From Nitrosomonas sp. (GTDB lineage Bacteria > Pseudomonadota > Gammaproteobacteria > Burkholderiales > Nitrosomonadaceae): DNA of 64,000 nucleotides. The stretch covers positions 1 through 64,000 of the forward strand of contig JAHBZZ010000013.1 of assembly GCA_019635215.1 (NCBI GenBank), given 5' to 3'. Shown in pieces: positions 47,858 to 56,721 of this stretch (positions are counted from its first letter, which is position 1; each line of letters opens with the position of its first letter). The notes beneath the pieces are model-generated. The model did not search any database, was not told where the DNA came from, and was given only the letters and a program-made list of their open reading frames with translations. The position numbers and the translations under genes were made by a program.

Positions 47858-49246
47858 AAATTCTGTGTCATTCCTTTATTATTAATATTATAGGAGTGAC
47901 AAATGAACAAGACTACATCGCAATTTGATTTTGAAGAAGCCTTGGACGCACTTAAATCAGGACGTGATTTGAATGGAAAAGATGGCATATTGACGCCATT
48001 GATCAAACAACTCACAGAAGCTGCATTAGCGGCGGAACTTGAGCAGCATATAAAATCCACAGATGAGCAGAACCGGAAGAATGGAGCCACGCCAAAGACC
48101 GTAAAGTCGGCTTCAGGCAGTTTTCAACTGGATACGCCTCGAGACCGCAACGGTACATTTGAGCCGCAGTTGATTAAAAAGCATCAGACTCATCTTACCG
48201 ATGAAGTCGAACGCAAAATTCTATCGTTATTTGCGTTGGGCTCTAGCTATCAGGATATCTCTGGGCATATTGCCGAAATGTACGACATTGACGTTTCATC
48301 AGCCACGATCAGTGCAGTCACTGACAAGCTTATTCCGGAGCTCAGGGAGTGGCAGCAACGGCCATTGGAGAGTCACTATCCGTTCGTGTGGCTGGATGTC
48401 ATGCATCACAAGGTGAAAGACGATGGCCGGTATGTCAGCAAGGCTGTCTATACCGTACTCGGCTTAAACATTGAAGGAAAAAAAGAAGTTCTGGGGTTGT
48501 ATGTATCGGAAAGTTAAGGTGCCCGGTTCTGGCTTTCCGTACTGACAGACCTGAATAACCTGGCATACAGGATATCCTCATTGCCGCCGTTGAAGGCCTT
48601 ACGGGCTTTCCAGAGGCGATCAACAGCATATTTCCTGAAACCGAGATTCAGTAGTGCATCATCCATCAGATCCGCAATTCAATGAAATATGTAGCGTCAA
48701 AAAATCAAAAAGCGTTCATGGCCGATCTGAAGCCGGTATACAAAGCACCGGCCATTGATGCAGCCGAAGATGCGCTTGATGCATTGGAGGCCAAGTGGGG
48801 GAAACAGTATCCCATCGTGACCCAATCCTGGCGCAACAAATGGGAAAATTTATCGGTATACTTTAAATATCCAGAACCGATACGCCGTGTGATTTATACA
48901 ACCAATACCATTGAAGCCGTACATCGCCAGTTTCGCAAACTGACGAAAACGAAAGGTGGATTTCCGAATGAAAACAGTTTGCTTAAGTTGCTGTATGTTG
49001 GCATTAAGAACGCCAACTGGAAATGGGCGATGCCCTTTCCAGACTGGAATTTGACATTATCGCAGCTGGCGATATATTTTAAGGGGCGTCTGGATGCAGC
49101 ACTGGATTTATTAATTGATTAGGAATTTTTATAGTGCCGCTGAAAACAGTCAGCCGATCGACACGCACGGTGTCGATAGGTTACCGGTTGAAGTGACTCA
49201 ACAAGCAAGGCCCACTTGACAATTTGAAGGTTGATACAGAATTTTG
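47857..49246 (+). mobile_element. IS256-family insertion sequence, decayed
   Basis: About 1.39 kb. Imperfect terminal inverted repeats AAATTCTGTGTCA (47858-47870) and, on the minus strand, AAAATTCTGTATCA (49245-49232) flank a transposase pseudogene. A right-end stretch (49123-49246) includes a hairpin ATCGACAC/GTGTCGAT. No clear target duplication was found. Confidence 0.65.
47903..49122 (+). pseudogene. IS256-family transposase, disrupted
   Basis: The N-terminal half (47903-48517) contains KDGILTPLIKQLTEAALAAE and LGLNIEGKKEVLG, and the C-terminal half (48682-49122) contains RNKWENLSVYFKYPEPIRRV and IYTTNTIEAVHRQFRK, both typical of IS256-like mutator-type transposases. Three lesions separate them: an in-frame TAA at 48515-48517, a one-base deletion near 48560 and a TAG at 48652-48654. 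The gene cannot make a full protein. Confidence 0.85.
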
Positions 49247-49308
49247 AACACCCTCGACGTGTCGAGACCACAATGTGATGACAAACTCATCCTATCTCCC
49301 GAAAGAAC

Positions 49309-49340
49309 TCACATTTGTTCGACAAGCTTGTCAAATGTGA
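49309..49340. promoter_or_regulatory. Inverted repeat upstream of cas2
   Basis: TCACATTTG (49309-49317) and CAAATGTGA (49332-49340) enclose the palindrome GACAAGCTTGTC (49321-49332). It lies 32 bases before the cas2 start and may be an operator or the end of a neighbouring repeat. The rest of the 125-base gap after the IS holds a CTCGACGTGTCGAG palindrome (about 49253-49266) and nothing else I can support. Confidence 0.45.
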
Positions 49341-49371
49341 CTCAGCTAGCACATCATCGTAAGCTACTGTC

Positions 49372-49656
49372 ATGACTCAGCGACAACTCTATCTAGCAGC
49401 TTATGATATATCCAGCAATCGACGATTGCGCAAAGCGCTGTATGTGCTACGGGGTTACGCATCGGGTGGACAGAAATCAGTATTCGAGTGTTATCTGACG
49501 CATGTCGAAAAATCGTGTTTGCTGAAGAATGTCAGTACGATCATCGATCCGTATGAGGATCGATTCATCGTGCTGAAGTTGAGCGGGGGGAGCCATATTC
49601 ATATACTTGGCAAAGCAGTGCTTCCTCAGGATGGCTACTTTTATTATATCGGGTGA
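49372..49656 (+). CDS. cas2: CRISPR-associated endonuclease Cas2
   Basis: A 94-residue Cas2. The first strand YLAAYDISSNRRLRKAL carries the conserved aspartate, and GGQKSVFECYLTH is the family's second motif. It ends at a TGA directly beside the cas1 start. It is the complete one of two cas2 genes in this block. With Cas1 it should insert spacers into a CRISPR array, but no array or effector gene occurs in the window. Confidence 0.88.
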   Translation: MTQRQLYLAAYDISSNRRLRKALYVLRGYASGGQKSVFECYLTHVEKSCLLKNVSTIIDPYEDRFIVLKLSGGSHIHILGKAVLPQDGYFYYIG

Positions 49657-49659
49657 TTG

Positions 49660-50616
49660 ATGAACTGTTTGTATCTTGACCGGAAGAATCTGGAAATCAG
49701 ATTGGACGGGCAGGCATTGGCCTTGTACGAAGACGGTGCTAGGAAGGGATCAGTGCCATTACATTTGCTGGAACGTGTCGTCATGCGCGGTAATGTGCAA
49801 CTGGAAAGTCGGGTACTCGGCGCGTTATCGGCGCGGAATATCGGTCTGTTGGTGCTATCGGGGCGCTATAGCGAAGCGACAGCCATGTTAGCGGGAAGGT
49901 CCCATAACGAGAGTTCCCGTCGGTTAGGGCAATACCGCGTGTGCCTGGATAATAATTTGCGTGCTCCACTGGCGCACTGGCTAGTACTGGTAAAAATCCG
50001 TGCGCAAAAACGCATGTTACGTGAAGCTTTGCCAATGCGCGCGGATTTGCGTCATGCGCTGACTGTGGCAGTGCAGAGACTAGATAACATTATGAATCGG
50101 TTAAAGACAGATTCCGACATGCGGTCACTGTCAAGCTTGCGTGGTTTCGAAGGTGCTGCCGCATCTGCTTATTTCAGTGGATTGACACAGTTATTCGCAC
50201 CGTCCTTAAATTTCACGGGCCGAAAAAAACGTCCTGCACCCGACCCAGTAAACGCGTGTTTATCGCTGGGCTATACGCTTTTGCACAATGATGCCGTGTA
50301 TGCCAGCCATATCGCCGGACTGGATACAATGTTGGGCTTTTATCATGACATCAGTTTTGGACGTGAATCTTTGGCCTGTGATTTGATGGAACCGTTGCGT
50401 CCGCTGATCGACCGGTGGGTGTGGTGGTTGTTTCGTGACCGTACTCTGCGAATAGAACATTTCAGTGATGACAACGGGCGTTGCCTGCTGAACAAAGCCG
50501 GACGTAAGCATTTTTACGGCTGTTACGAAGCGAACAGTGGTCCTGCCAGACGTTTACTGAAGCGATATAGTCATGCACTGGCTAAACGCTGCCAATTAAT
50601 ACATGACGGCGAATGA
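49660..50616 (+). CDS. cas1: CRISPR-associated endonuclease Cas1, intact
   Basis: A 318-residue Cas1. The N-terminal beta domain starts NCLYLDRKNLEIRLDGQALA. The catalytic residues are visible in the helical domain: Glu164 in GFEGAAASAY, His229 in GFYHDISFGRESLA, and Asp241/Glu244 in CDLMEPLRPL. ATG 49660 is preferred over the TTG at 49657. The 3' end overlaps the next gene by four bases. The integrase should be catalytically able. Confidence 0.9.
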   Translation: MNCLYLDRKNLEIRLDGQALALYEDGARKGSVPLHLLERVVMRGNVQLESRVLGALSARNIGLLVLSGRYSEATAMLAGRSHNESSRRLGQYRVCLDNNLRAPLAHWLVLVKIRAQKRMLREALPMRADLRHALTVAVQRLDNIMNRLKTDSDMRSLSSLRGFEGAAASAYFSGLTQLFAPSLNFTGRKKRPAPDPVNACLSLGYTLLHNDAVYASHIAGLDTMLGFYHDISFGRESLACDLMEPLRPLIDRWVWWLFRDRTLRIEHFSDDNGRCLLNKAGRKHFYGCYEANSGPARRLLKRYSHALAKRCQLIHDGE

Positions 50617-51362
50617 TGCGGCCGCTGTATATTGATGGTGCTACCGGTTGCCATGTCGTACTGGATGCGCCAGCCTTGCGAGTAGTCGTGCCGGATCGGG
50701 CGGACCAGTTTTTTGCACTGTCGCGGGTTTCCAGGGTGGTTTGCCAGGGCAACGTGGAATGGTCTATGCAGGCGTTACTGGCCTGCGCAGATGCGGGCAT
50801 TCAATTACTGTTTCTGGGAAAAAACAGTGAAATTCGCGCGCGATGGCTGGGGCAAAGTGGGGAGCGGCAGCAACTTACTCAAAGATTGATCGATTTATTG
50901 TCACGTGCTGACGGACCGGCGCTATATGCAAACTGGTTATTATCGATGGAAAAACTGGCAGTGCGCAGTCTTGCGCGGCGAATTGGTTTTTGTGATTGGC
51001 GCGATTGCTCCGCTGTGGAATTGCACCAGCAAATCAGGCATACATTGGGTCATATTGGCTGGTATCGTGCAACCTTAATTCAAAACATCCTGTACAGTGA
51101 ATTGCTTGTCTTGCTGCCGGAATGCGGTTTTGAACGGGATAACGAAGTATTGCTATCGATGGACCTGGATCTGGCGGCTGATCTCAGCCAGATACTGCTT
51201 TGGGATTACTATATTCCACTCCTGGATCCCGACGTGGTTAAACTCGACGGAAATTCTTTAGAAATAATGGCGGAATTGTTTCAACAGCGTCAAGATCGCT
51301 GTTACAGACTGTTTCGAAGCAGCATTAATAAACTGCATCAATTCTTATTGACAGTAAGCTAA
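50613..51362 (+). CDS. Cas1-like protein lacking the catalytic triad
   Basis: A 249-residue paralogue of Cas1. Its N-terminal beta domain is recognisable (RPLYIDGATGCHVVLDAPAL ... VVCQGNVEWSMQALLACADA). The region that in Cas1 holds the catalytic His and Asp reads CGFERDNEVLLSMDLDLAAD here, with no histidine and no matching acid pattern, and no EG-A-Y segment is present. It is about 70 residues shorter than the neighbour. Overlaps of four bases with cas1 and one base (TAATG) with the truncated cas2 show it is part of one operon. It may be a structural partner of Cas1 rather than an enzyme; this is inference. Confidence 0.72.
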   Translation: MMRPLYIDGATGCHVVLDAPALRVVVPDRADQFFALSRVSRVVCQGNVEWSMQALLACADAGIQLLFLGKNSEIRARWLGQSGERQQLTQRLIDLLSRADGPALYANWLLSMEKLAVRSLARRIGFCDWRDCSAVELHQQIRHTLGHIGWYRATLIQNILYSELLVLLPECGFERDNEVLLSMDLDLAADLSQILLWDYYIPLLDPDVVKLDGNSLEIMAELFQQRQDRCYRLFRSSINKLHQFLLTVS

Positions 51363-51530
51363 TGGCTGACAACCAGAGCAATTTGTATCTGATCGCATAC
51401 GATATTGCTGATTCCAAGCGTCTTGCCCGGGTTCATCGCGTCTTGAAGCAACAAGGACTACCAGTGCAATTTTCGGTATTCATGGTAGTTCTCAATTGGT
51501 TTTTGCCAGACGCTTTACATAACGAATCGA
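51362..51530 (+). pseudogene. Second cas2, truncated
   Basis: Begins at ATG 51362 with NLYLIAYDIADSKRLARVHR and LKQQGLPVQFSVFMVVLN, the first ~45 residues of a Cas2, and then loses similarity near 51500. The remaining frame runs into the relaxase gene on the other strand to 51619. The 3' half is missing, probably from a rearrangement that joined this block to the relaxase. Confidence 0.78.
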
Positions 51531-53723
51531 TCAATCATTACATGAATCATTACGCAACTTCACTGCACCATTTTCTACATAAATCTTGCCAGCATCATGC
51601 CTGCTTGAATTTGCAATAAAACTATGCGTCATCTTGAATCCACGTTCTTTGCACGCTTCAATAAGCGCATTCTTTTCAACAGACACAAATCCATCAGGAT
51701 GATACTCAGCAGCACCGATTGATTGAATAATTGAAACAAGTTCATCCAGGGTTGGATAGCGAGGTCTGTTGGCAGCGTTCGATTTATCCAGTTTCTCGGC
51801 TTTCTCTGATTGTGACTTTTCCGGTACGGCTGATCTGTTAATTGACTTTCTCTGTTTGGCTGACAGTTTCTTCGTCACAGACTTACCGATAATTTTTTTT
51901 GTATCCTGATTGTGATTATCAGTTGTTGCACCTGTATCAAGATTCACAGCAATTTTTTTCTCGCCAGGTACAGATGCTTCCGTCTGTTTCACAGTAGGCA
52001 CATCACCCAATTCATGATTAAAAGCAACACTGATCTCACGCTGTAACCTGATTGCTTTGACAGGTTGTCCGTTGATTTGCGTGTCGATAACTTTTTTCAG
52101 TGGCGCCATGGGATCGATCCATAGCCACTGCCGTTTGTAAAATTCCTCGATGATTTTGATAACGGCAAGTTCGTAATCATTAATTGCGTCTGGCCATCTG
52201 ATCAGCAGACGGCCTTCAGCATCAAACCAGGCGTCATTTCCCCATCGTTTTTTACCCGTCTTTAAATCTTGCGCCAGTTTTTTCAGAAGTGAACCGGTAG
52301 TATCATCTGGGATTACATCTGTTTGTGTAACCGGCAACTTTGAAGTAGCCTGTGCTCGCAATTCCGGCTTTGTTGCAATAGGTGTTTCTGTTGCATACCG
52401 GATCGGAATTTGTGGCTGCGCTTTTATTTTCGTCTCTTGTTCTGACTCTGATCCAGGTTCTGGATACTCTGCTTTTTCTAGAGATTCCACAACATTATGT
52501 TTTTCAGCACACTGCTTTCCATCGATTACCATGCCTTCTACTGCCGGCATCGGCGTCGATGACACCATCGTATCGTTCACCAATCTGACCGCTTGTAACT
52601 GAATGTCCGGTATTTTGTCTGTCAGAACTTTGGGAGAAATTTTCCAAAAATAGTTTTCAGTTGAATTATTCTCACGAGTTGTGACGATTCCTCTTTCAAC
52701 CAGCATATCCAGAATGCCATCGGGTGTGCGCGATATTCCAGGAATTTTGTCTTCACGGATTTGCCTAGCCAGTTCTTCGCCTGCCATCGGCCAGACCAGA
52801 TAAACATCACCGCTTATATTCCAGACTCGCGCACCGGGTGTATTGATCAGCCAAACACCTTCTCGCACGAAGCGCTGCATGATATCGATCAAGACACGTT
52901 CAACAGGCACGCCCAGTTCATAGCCTGCCATGGTGCTGCCCATGGATTCAATGTCGCGTTCCACACTGAGTTGATCCGCCTTGATAACCAGATCATGTAT
53001 CGGGTTTGCAGGATGCGGATTATTATTGAGGGATTCCATCAACCAGATAATAAGATCGACACCGCTCTCCTCTATCCAGTTGAATGTATCAATTCCGATG
53101 ATTCGGTCGCTGATGAGATTGGCCAGTGCTGTGTGTTGCCTTCCCCTATTCTTGCGCCAGTCGATGAAGTAGGCGTTGATGGCATTGTTTTGCGCCCAGG
53201 TATAGAGGTCTTCCTTGATCGGTTTCCAGACGGTCTCGCGGTTGTTGTCCGAGACAGCATAGTCTGACACCGGCTTACCCGTATCGTGGCACAGTGCCGC
53301 TAAAAACACAGCAAGCTGCCAGCGAGGTTCCATTTCCCGGCGCTCAGTGGCTGACGCGATATTCAATAATACCCTGTCGGCTAGTTGCAGTGCGAACAAT
53401 CCAACTTCCAGTGAATGATGCAGTAATCCACCAGCGCCACGGTGATGATGTGACTGTGATGCGGGTAGCAAATGCACAAACTGGACAAAGCGATTAATGA
53501 CCGGCAGGTAGTGATGATTAATGATGTCCGGTGTACAAACCGCCGTTTGCAGTATGCGTTCTATCAGTACATTTTGTGTATTCAATAGAAACTGGGGCGG
53601 CACCACTGGCAAGCCTTTCATGAATGGGGGATAACGAGGAATGTCTTCGCCCTGCCACTGAGTTACCAGGTCTGCGGTATTGATGACAGGTTTCTTTCTT
53701 CTGAAGAATTGAAACAAGCGCAT
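51531..53723 (-). CDS. traI: MOBH-family relaxase (TraI_2)
   Basis: A 730-residue relaxase that would nick oriT and lead DNA transfer. The N-terminal TraI_2 domain has the histidine-rich motif SHHHRGAGGLLHHSLEVGLF (~90-110) and the HD motif LCHDTGKP (~147-154), as in SXT/R391 TraI. A charged linker leads to a C-terminal domain (YHPDGFVSVEKNALIEACKE). The C-terminus overlaps the truncated cas2 frame on the opposite strand. No TraD coupling protein gene follows in this window. Confidence 0.9.
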   Translation of the reverse strand: MRLFQFFRRKKPVINTADLVTQWQGEDIPRYPPFMKGLPVVPPQFLLNTQNVLIERILQTAVCTPDIINHHYLPVINRFVQFVHLLPASQSHHHRGAGGLLHHSLEVGLFALQLADRVLLNIASATERREMEPRWQLAVFLAALCHDTGKPVSDYAVSDNNRETVWKPIKEDLYTWAQNNAINAYFIDWRKNRGRQHTALANLISDRIIGIDTFNWIEESGVDLIIWLMESLNNNPHPANPIHDLVIKADQLSVERDIESMGSTMAGYELGVPVERVLIDIMQRFVREGVWLINTPGARVWNISGDVYLVWPMAGEELARQIREDKIPGISRTPDGILDMLVERGIVTTRENNSTENYFWKISPKVLTDKIPDIQLQAVRLVNDTMVSSTPMPAVEGMVIDGKQCAEKHNVVESLEKAEYPEPGSESEQETKIKAQPQIPIRYATETPIATKPELRAQATSKLPVTQTDVIPDDTTGSLLKKLAQDLKTGKKRWGNDAWFDAEGRLLIRWPDAINDYELAVIKIIEEFYKRQWLWIDPMAPLKKVIDTQINGQPVKAIRLQREISVAFNHELGDVPTVKQTEASVPGEKKIAVNLDTGATTDNHNQDTKKIIGKSVTKKLSAKQRKSINRSAVPEKSQSEKAEKLDKSNAANRPRYPTLDELVSIIQSIGAAEYHPDGFVSVEKNALIEACKERGFKMTHSFIANSSRHDAGKIYVENGAVKLRNDSCND

Positions 53724-53731
53724 TTAAACTA

Positions 53732-54214
53732 TCAAAACAATTGAATTGCCCGCCCGATGATCCGGTCTTTGCTGACCCAACCCACCAGCGCATAGCGGGA
53801 ATCCAGGCTGTCTGGGTGTGGTGCTGACATGTAGTAGTGGTTCTCAGGAATAATACCTATCATGCCAATTTCAAGCGACCTGCCCTGCTTTGAAAATGGT
53901 TTGGCATGACCGGCATAGATACCGTCCACATTAAAATGCCGGCCATCGATTGTCACTTTCGATCCTGGAATACCGCGTATGGTTTTCACAAAAATAGTAC
54001 CTGCCGTATGCGGCCAGTCATTGGTATATACAAACCCGGCCAGCTCCCCCTTATCCGGCATCACTCCCTTTTCGATCAGATAGAACGTACCCGGTAAAGA
54101 GTCAGATACATTGATGGTCAGCATATAGTAGCGCCCAAAGATAACAATGCCTGCCAGAAACCAGAGATATGCTGGGAAATATTTTACGAAATGCGTATAA
54201 AGTCTATCCAGCAT
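53732..54214 (-). CDS. Conjugal-transfer S26 signal peptidase (TraF-type)
   Basis: A 160-residue membrane peptidase with an N-terminal transmembrane helix (residues ~13-31). The catalytic serine is in INVSDSLPGTFYLIEKG and the catalytic lysine in GTIFVKTIRGIPGSKV. A pilin-processing role is typical of this family in plasmids and ICEs. It lies 8 bases before the relaxase gene. Confidence 0.88.
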   Translation of the reverse strand: MLDRLYTHFVKYFPAYLWFLAGIVIFGRYYMLTINVSDSLPGTFYLIEKGVMPDKGELAGFVYTNDWPHTAGTIFVKTIRGIPGSKVTIDGRHFNVDGIYAGHAKPFSKQGRSLEIGMIGIIPENHYYMSAPHPDSLDSRYALVGWVSKDRIIGRAIQLF

Positions 54215-54216
54215 GA

Positions 54217-54672
54217 CTACTTATCCTCACCGGCTGCAGCTGCAGCTACCGCTCTTGCGTTTCTGACAGCAATCATCGCCTTGACCAGGTGGCTTGCTTC
54301 CCATCTAATAGGCACCAGTTGATTTTCCGTTTCTTCGATCATCGGTTTTTCCCAGTCTTTCGCAAACTGGTATAGCTTGGTCAGGGTATAGGCGTGTTTG
54401 CCTTTCGGTTTTGATATGTAGACCATCAATGGTCGGCGTGTACCCGAGGCTTTGCTTCCCTGCCATTTTAATCCCGTCCAGTCGATGCGCAGCGAATTGC
54501 CCTTGCGTTCGCACCGCAGCCGCAGGTTGCTTTTGTTCTCCCAGCCGCTGTTGCGCGACTCCACATCGCGTAACCAGTTCCAGTAGCGATCCACGATACC
54601 AATCGCTGTATGCTCCAGTTCATCCAGGCGTTTTTCTATCGATTCGTTGATTGCGTCGTATGTTTCCAGCAT
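54217..54672 (-). CDS. MobI-like conjugative transfer protein
   Basis: A 151-residue soluble protein. The pattern (ERLDELEHTAIGIVDRYWNWLRDVE-like helix, then NLRLRCERKGNSLRIDWTGL, and a basic, Tyr-rich region) resembles MobI of SXT and IncA/C elements, which acts next to oriT. Alanine- and Arg-rich C-terminus. ATG 54672 has AGGAAA upstream. The assignment is moderate; the position beside a repeat-rich region and the relaxase supports it. Confidence 0.6.
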   Translation of the reverse strand: MLETYDAINESIEKRLDELEHTAIGIVDRYWNWLRDVESRNSGWENKSNLRLRCERKGNSLRIDWTGLKWQGSKASGTRRPLMVYISKPKGKHAYTLTKLYQFAKDWEKPMIEETENQLVPIRWEASHLVKAMIAVRNARAVAAAAAGEDK

Positions 54673-54720
54673 TTGTTTCCTACCAGTTTGTTTATCAATT
54701 TAAACAATGATCAAAATGAG

Positions 54721-55100
54721 GACTGATCGCTCCTTTTACTGTGTAGCAATCACATACCTGATCGCTCCATGAAAAAACCGTTTTTACTGCAAATAAAACA
54801 GATTGCTCCATGACGAAGCGACACTGCGCACATTGCTACTAACAGGGAGCGATCAATAGACTGATTGCTCCATGAAACAGAATTTTTAGCGGATTGCTCC
54901 ATGAAAATTCAACCAATAAAAAAGTGGGTATGTTTTATTAGCTGCATTTTTGCGCTAAAAATATAGGCTGATCGCTCCTTATGATGGAGCAAAGCAACAA
55001 CTGATTGCTCAATGAATGAACTCAATTGTTTTCTGTTGAAATAATCATCCCGATCGCTCTATATGATGGAGCAATCACTTACCACATTGCTCCATGAAAA
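54721..55100. repeat. Iterated GATYGCTCC(ATGA) motifs
   Basis: About ten copies of a TGATYGCTCCATGA-like word lie here, in both directions. Direct copies begin near 54724, 54759, 54801, 54862, 54891, 54969, 55002 and 55084; inverted copies (GGAGCGATCA or TGATGGAGCAATCA) are near 54844, 54983 and 55064. Spacing is irregular. They sit between the MobI-like gene and the ParM-like gene and resemble iterons of an origin or a partition centromere, with oriT also possible nearby. Confidence 0.75.
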
Positions 55101-55155
55101 GTTGCCGCGTACCGGATCTACTTTAGCAAAAAAGAACCCTAAAATATCGGTACTT

Positions 55156-55176
55156 AAGGAACAATATCTGTTCCTT
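55156..55176. repeat. Hairpin AAGGAACA/TGTTCCTT
   Basis: An 8-bp perfect inverted repeat with a 5-base loop, followed at about 55185-55198 by the palindrome ATTTTTTAAAAAAT. It lies in the same non-coding region as the iterons and may be part of oriT or an operator. Confidence 0.45.
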
Positions 55177-55240
55177 ATAAGGTTATTTTTTAAAAAATAT
55201 TTTGATAATCTACACGAGTGATCAAGGATGTAATCAATTG

Positions 55241-55382
55241 GTGCACCTGCAGGTGCACTAAAACCAGATTTTCATACTCTCGATCACAGAAATGCTAATT
55301 GAGTGCACCTGCAAGTGCCACAAAATTGTGATTTCAGGCTTCAGAGCAAAAAACGTTTTAATTAATGCACCTGCTGGTGCAC
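55241..55382. promoter_or_regulatory. Three palindromic operator-like sites
   Basis: GTGCACCTGCAGGTGCAC (55241-55258) is a perfect 18-bp palindrome. GTGCACCTGCAAGTGC (55303-55318) and ATGCACCTGCTGGTGCAC (55365-55382) are near-copies, about 62 bases apart. They stand just before the parM start. A dimeric repressor, for instance the ParR-like protein, probably binds here; this is inferred. Confidence 0.65.
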
Positions 55383-55403
55383 TATTTTAAACAGGAGACA
55401 TCA

Positions 55404-56378
55404 TTGAATATTCTGGGCATTGATATTGGCTATTCAAACTTGAAACTGGCCTATGGTATAGAAGACCAACCACCACAAACCTGCCTGCGGCCAGCCGGTG
55501 CTGCGCCCGCCAAATGCTTTGGAACGCGAATTGATGGCACGGCGCATGAAGATTTTTTATATGTGGATGTTGATGGGCAGGAATTCGTAGCAGGTGTATC
55601 TCCGGATCGTGCTGAATTATATAGCCGATCACTGCACGAGAACTACACATCGTCGGATTCATACAAGGCACTATTCCATGCCGGATTATTGCTCACGGAT
55701 ATGGATAAAATAGACACGTTGATTACCGGCCTTCCGGTGTCGCAATACCTGAATGACAAAAAGAGACAACAAATTCAAGAACAGATGCAAAGTACACACC
55801 GGATCACTGCGACACGTCAGGTCACGGTTAATCGGGTCATCGTTTTGCCACAGCCCATTGGTGGATACCTGGACTATATCTCGAATGGCAAGGTCGACAC
55901 TGAAGATGCCAGAATTCTGGTCATCGATCCGGGATTTTTTTCTGTGGACTGGGTTGTTATTGCAAACAGCGTTATTCAGAACCAGTCATCCGGCACCAGC
56001 TTAAATGCATCGTCGGTTTTGCTGGAAGAAACGGCCAAGCTGATAGCCGGTGATTACGAAACATCCATGAATACTGAATCGCTGGAAAATGCCGTGCGCA
56101 AAGGAAAATCGACGGTCATGTTGCTTGGTAAAAAAGTTGAAATAGCACCGTATCTGGAAAAAGCAGGCAAAGCCATAGGTTCAATCGTTGCCGAAACCAT
56201 CCAGAAAGCACTGCGTACAGAAAGCCGCATGGCAGACATTATTGTGCTCGTTGGCGGAGGCGCTGTATTTTTTCAGGAAACTATTAAAAATGCTTTTCCA
56301 CGATTATCGGTTACTACACCGGATGAACCGGTATTTTCGAATGCACGAGGATTTTGGTTGATGGGAGCTGCCAAATGA
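55404..56378 (+). CDS. ParM/StbA-like plasmid-segregation actin
   Basis: A 324-residue actin-like ATPase that polymerises to push DNA copies apart. Phosphate-1 motif GIDIGYSNLKLAYG, phosphate-2 region VIDPGFFSVDWVV, and adenosine motif IVLVGGGAVFFQ are all present. I place the start at TTG 55404, with AGGAGA 5 bases upstream; the ATG at 55365 falls inside a palindromic operator. It overlaps the downstream small gene by four bases. Confidence 0.85.
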   Translation: MNILGIDIGYSNLKLAYGIEDQPPQTCLRPAGAAPAKCFGTRIDGTAHEDFLYVDVDGQEFVAGVSPDRAELYSRSLHENYTSSDSYKALFHAGLLLTDMDKIDTLITGLPVSQYLNDKKRQQIQEQMQSTHRITATRQVTVNRVIVLPQPIGGYLDYISNGKVDTEDARILVIDPGFFSVDWVVIANSVIQNQSSGTSLNASSVLLEETAKLIAGDYETSMNTESLENAVRKGKSTVMLLGKKVEIAPYLEKAGKAIGSIVAETIQKALRTESRMADIIVLVGGGAVFFQETIKNAFPRLSVTTPDEPVFSNARGFWLMGAAK

Positions 56379-56680
56379 AAAAGGATAGAATTCTACTCAA
56401 AGTCACCATCAAAGAATCTTCTGATCCTGAACTCTTCAGTGCTTTAACTCAAGCAGCGTATAGAGAACGCGCCACACGACTGCGTACACTGGCAACGATT
56501 GGACTAGGCGCATCGAACGAAAGCACATACTTAAAACCCAACCCCATTCAATCAAATAGCCAGTCTGGGTCGGTTGCCCAACCTGATAACAAGAACAGTA
56601 GAAAAGCAAAAATTCCAGGTTGCTTCAAAAATGAGAACGCTTTGAATCTGGTTAGGCAAATGGCAAAAAATTTTAAATGA
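56375..56680 (+). CDS. Small ParR-like DNA-binding partner (putative)
   Basis: A 101-residue protein starting MKKDRILLKVTIKESSDPEL. The beta-strand plus helix beginning is compatible with a ribbon-helix-helix protein, and the C-terminal half is basic and polar. ATG 56375 overlaps the parM TGA (ATGA). By analogy with parM-parR operons it should bind the upstream repeats and link them to the filament. No direct family match was recognised, so the role rests on position and size. Confidence 0.55.
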   Translation: MKKDRILLKVTIKESSDPELFSALTQAAYRERATRLRTLATIGLGASNESTYLKPNPIQSNSQSGSVAQPDNKNSRKAKIPGCFKNENALNLVRQMAKNFK

Positions 56681-56721
56681 TTTCGGATTGGGAAATTTTT
56701 TAAGAACTGAAAGTTATTAAT

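Noticed and set aside
51500-51619. Tail of the truncated cas2 frame as a novel fusion
   Set aside because: The residues after the Cas2 part are antisense of the relaxase gene and show no protein character.
54721-55100. Repeats considered as a CRISPR array
   Set aside because: The motifs occur in both orientations with irregular spacing and no constant-length spacers.
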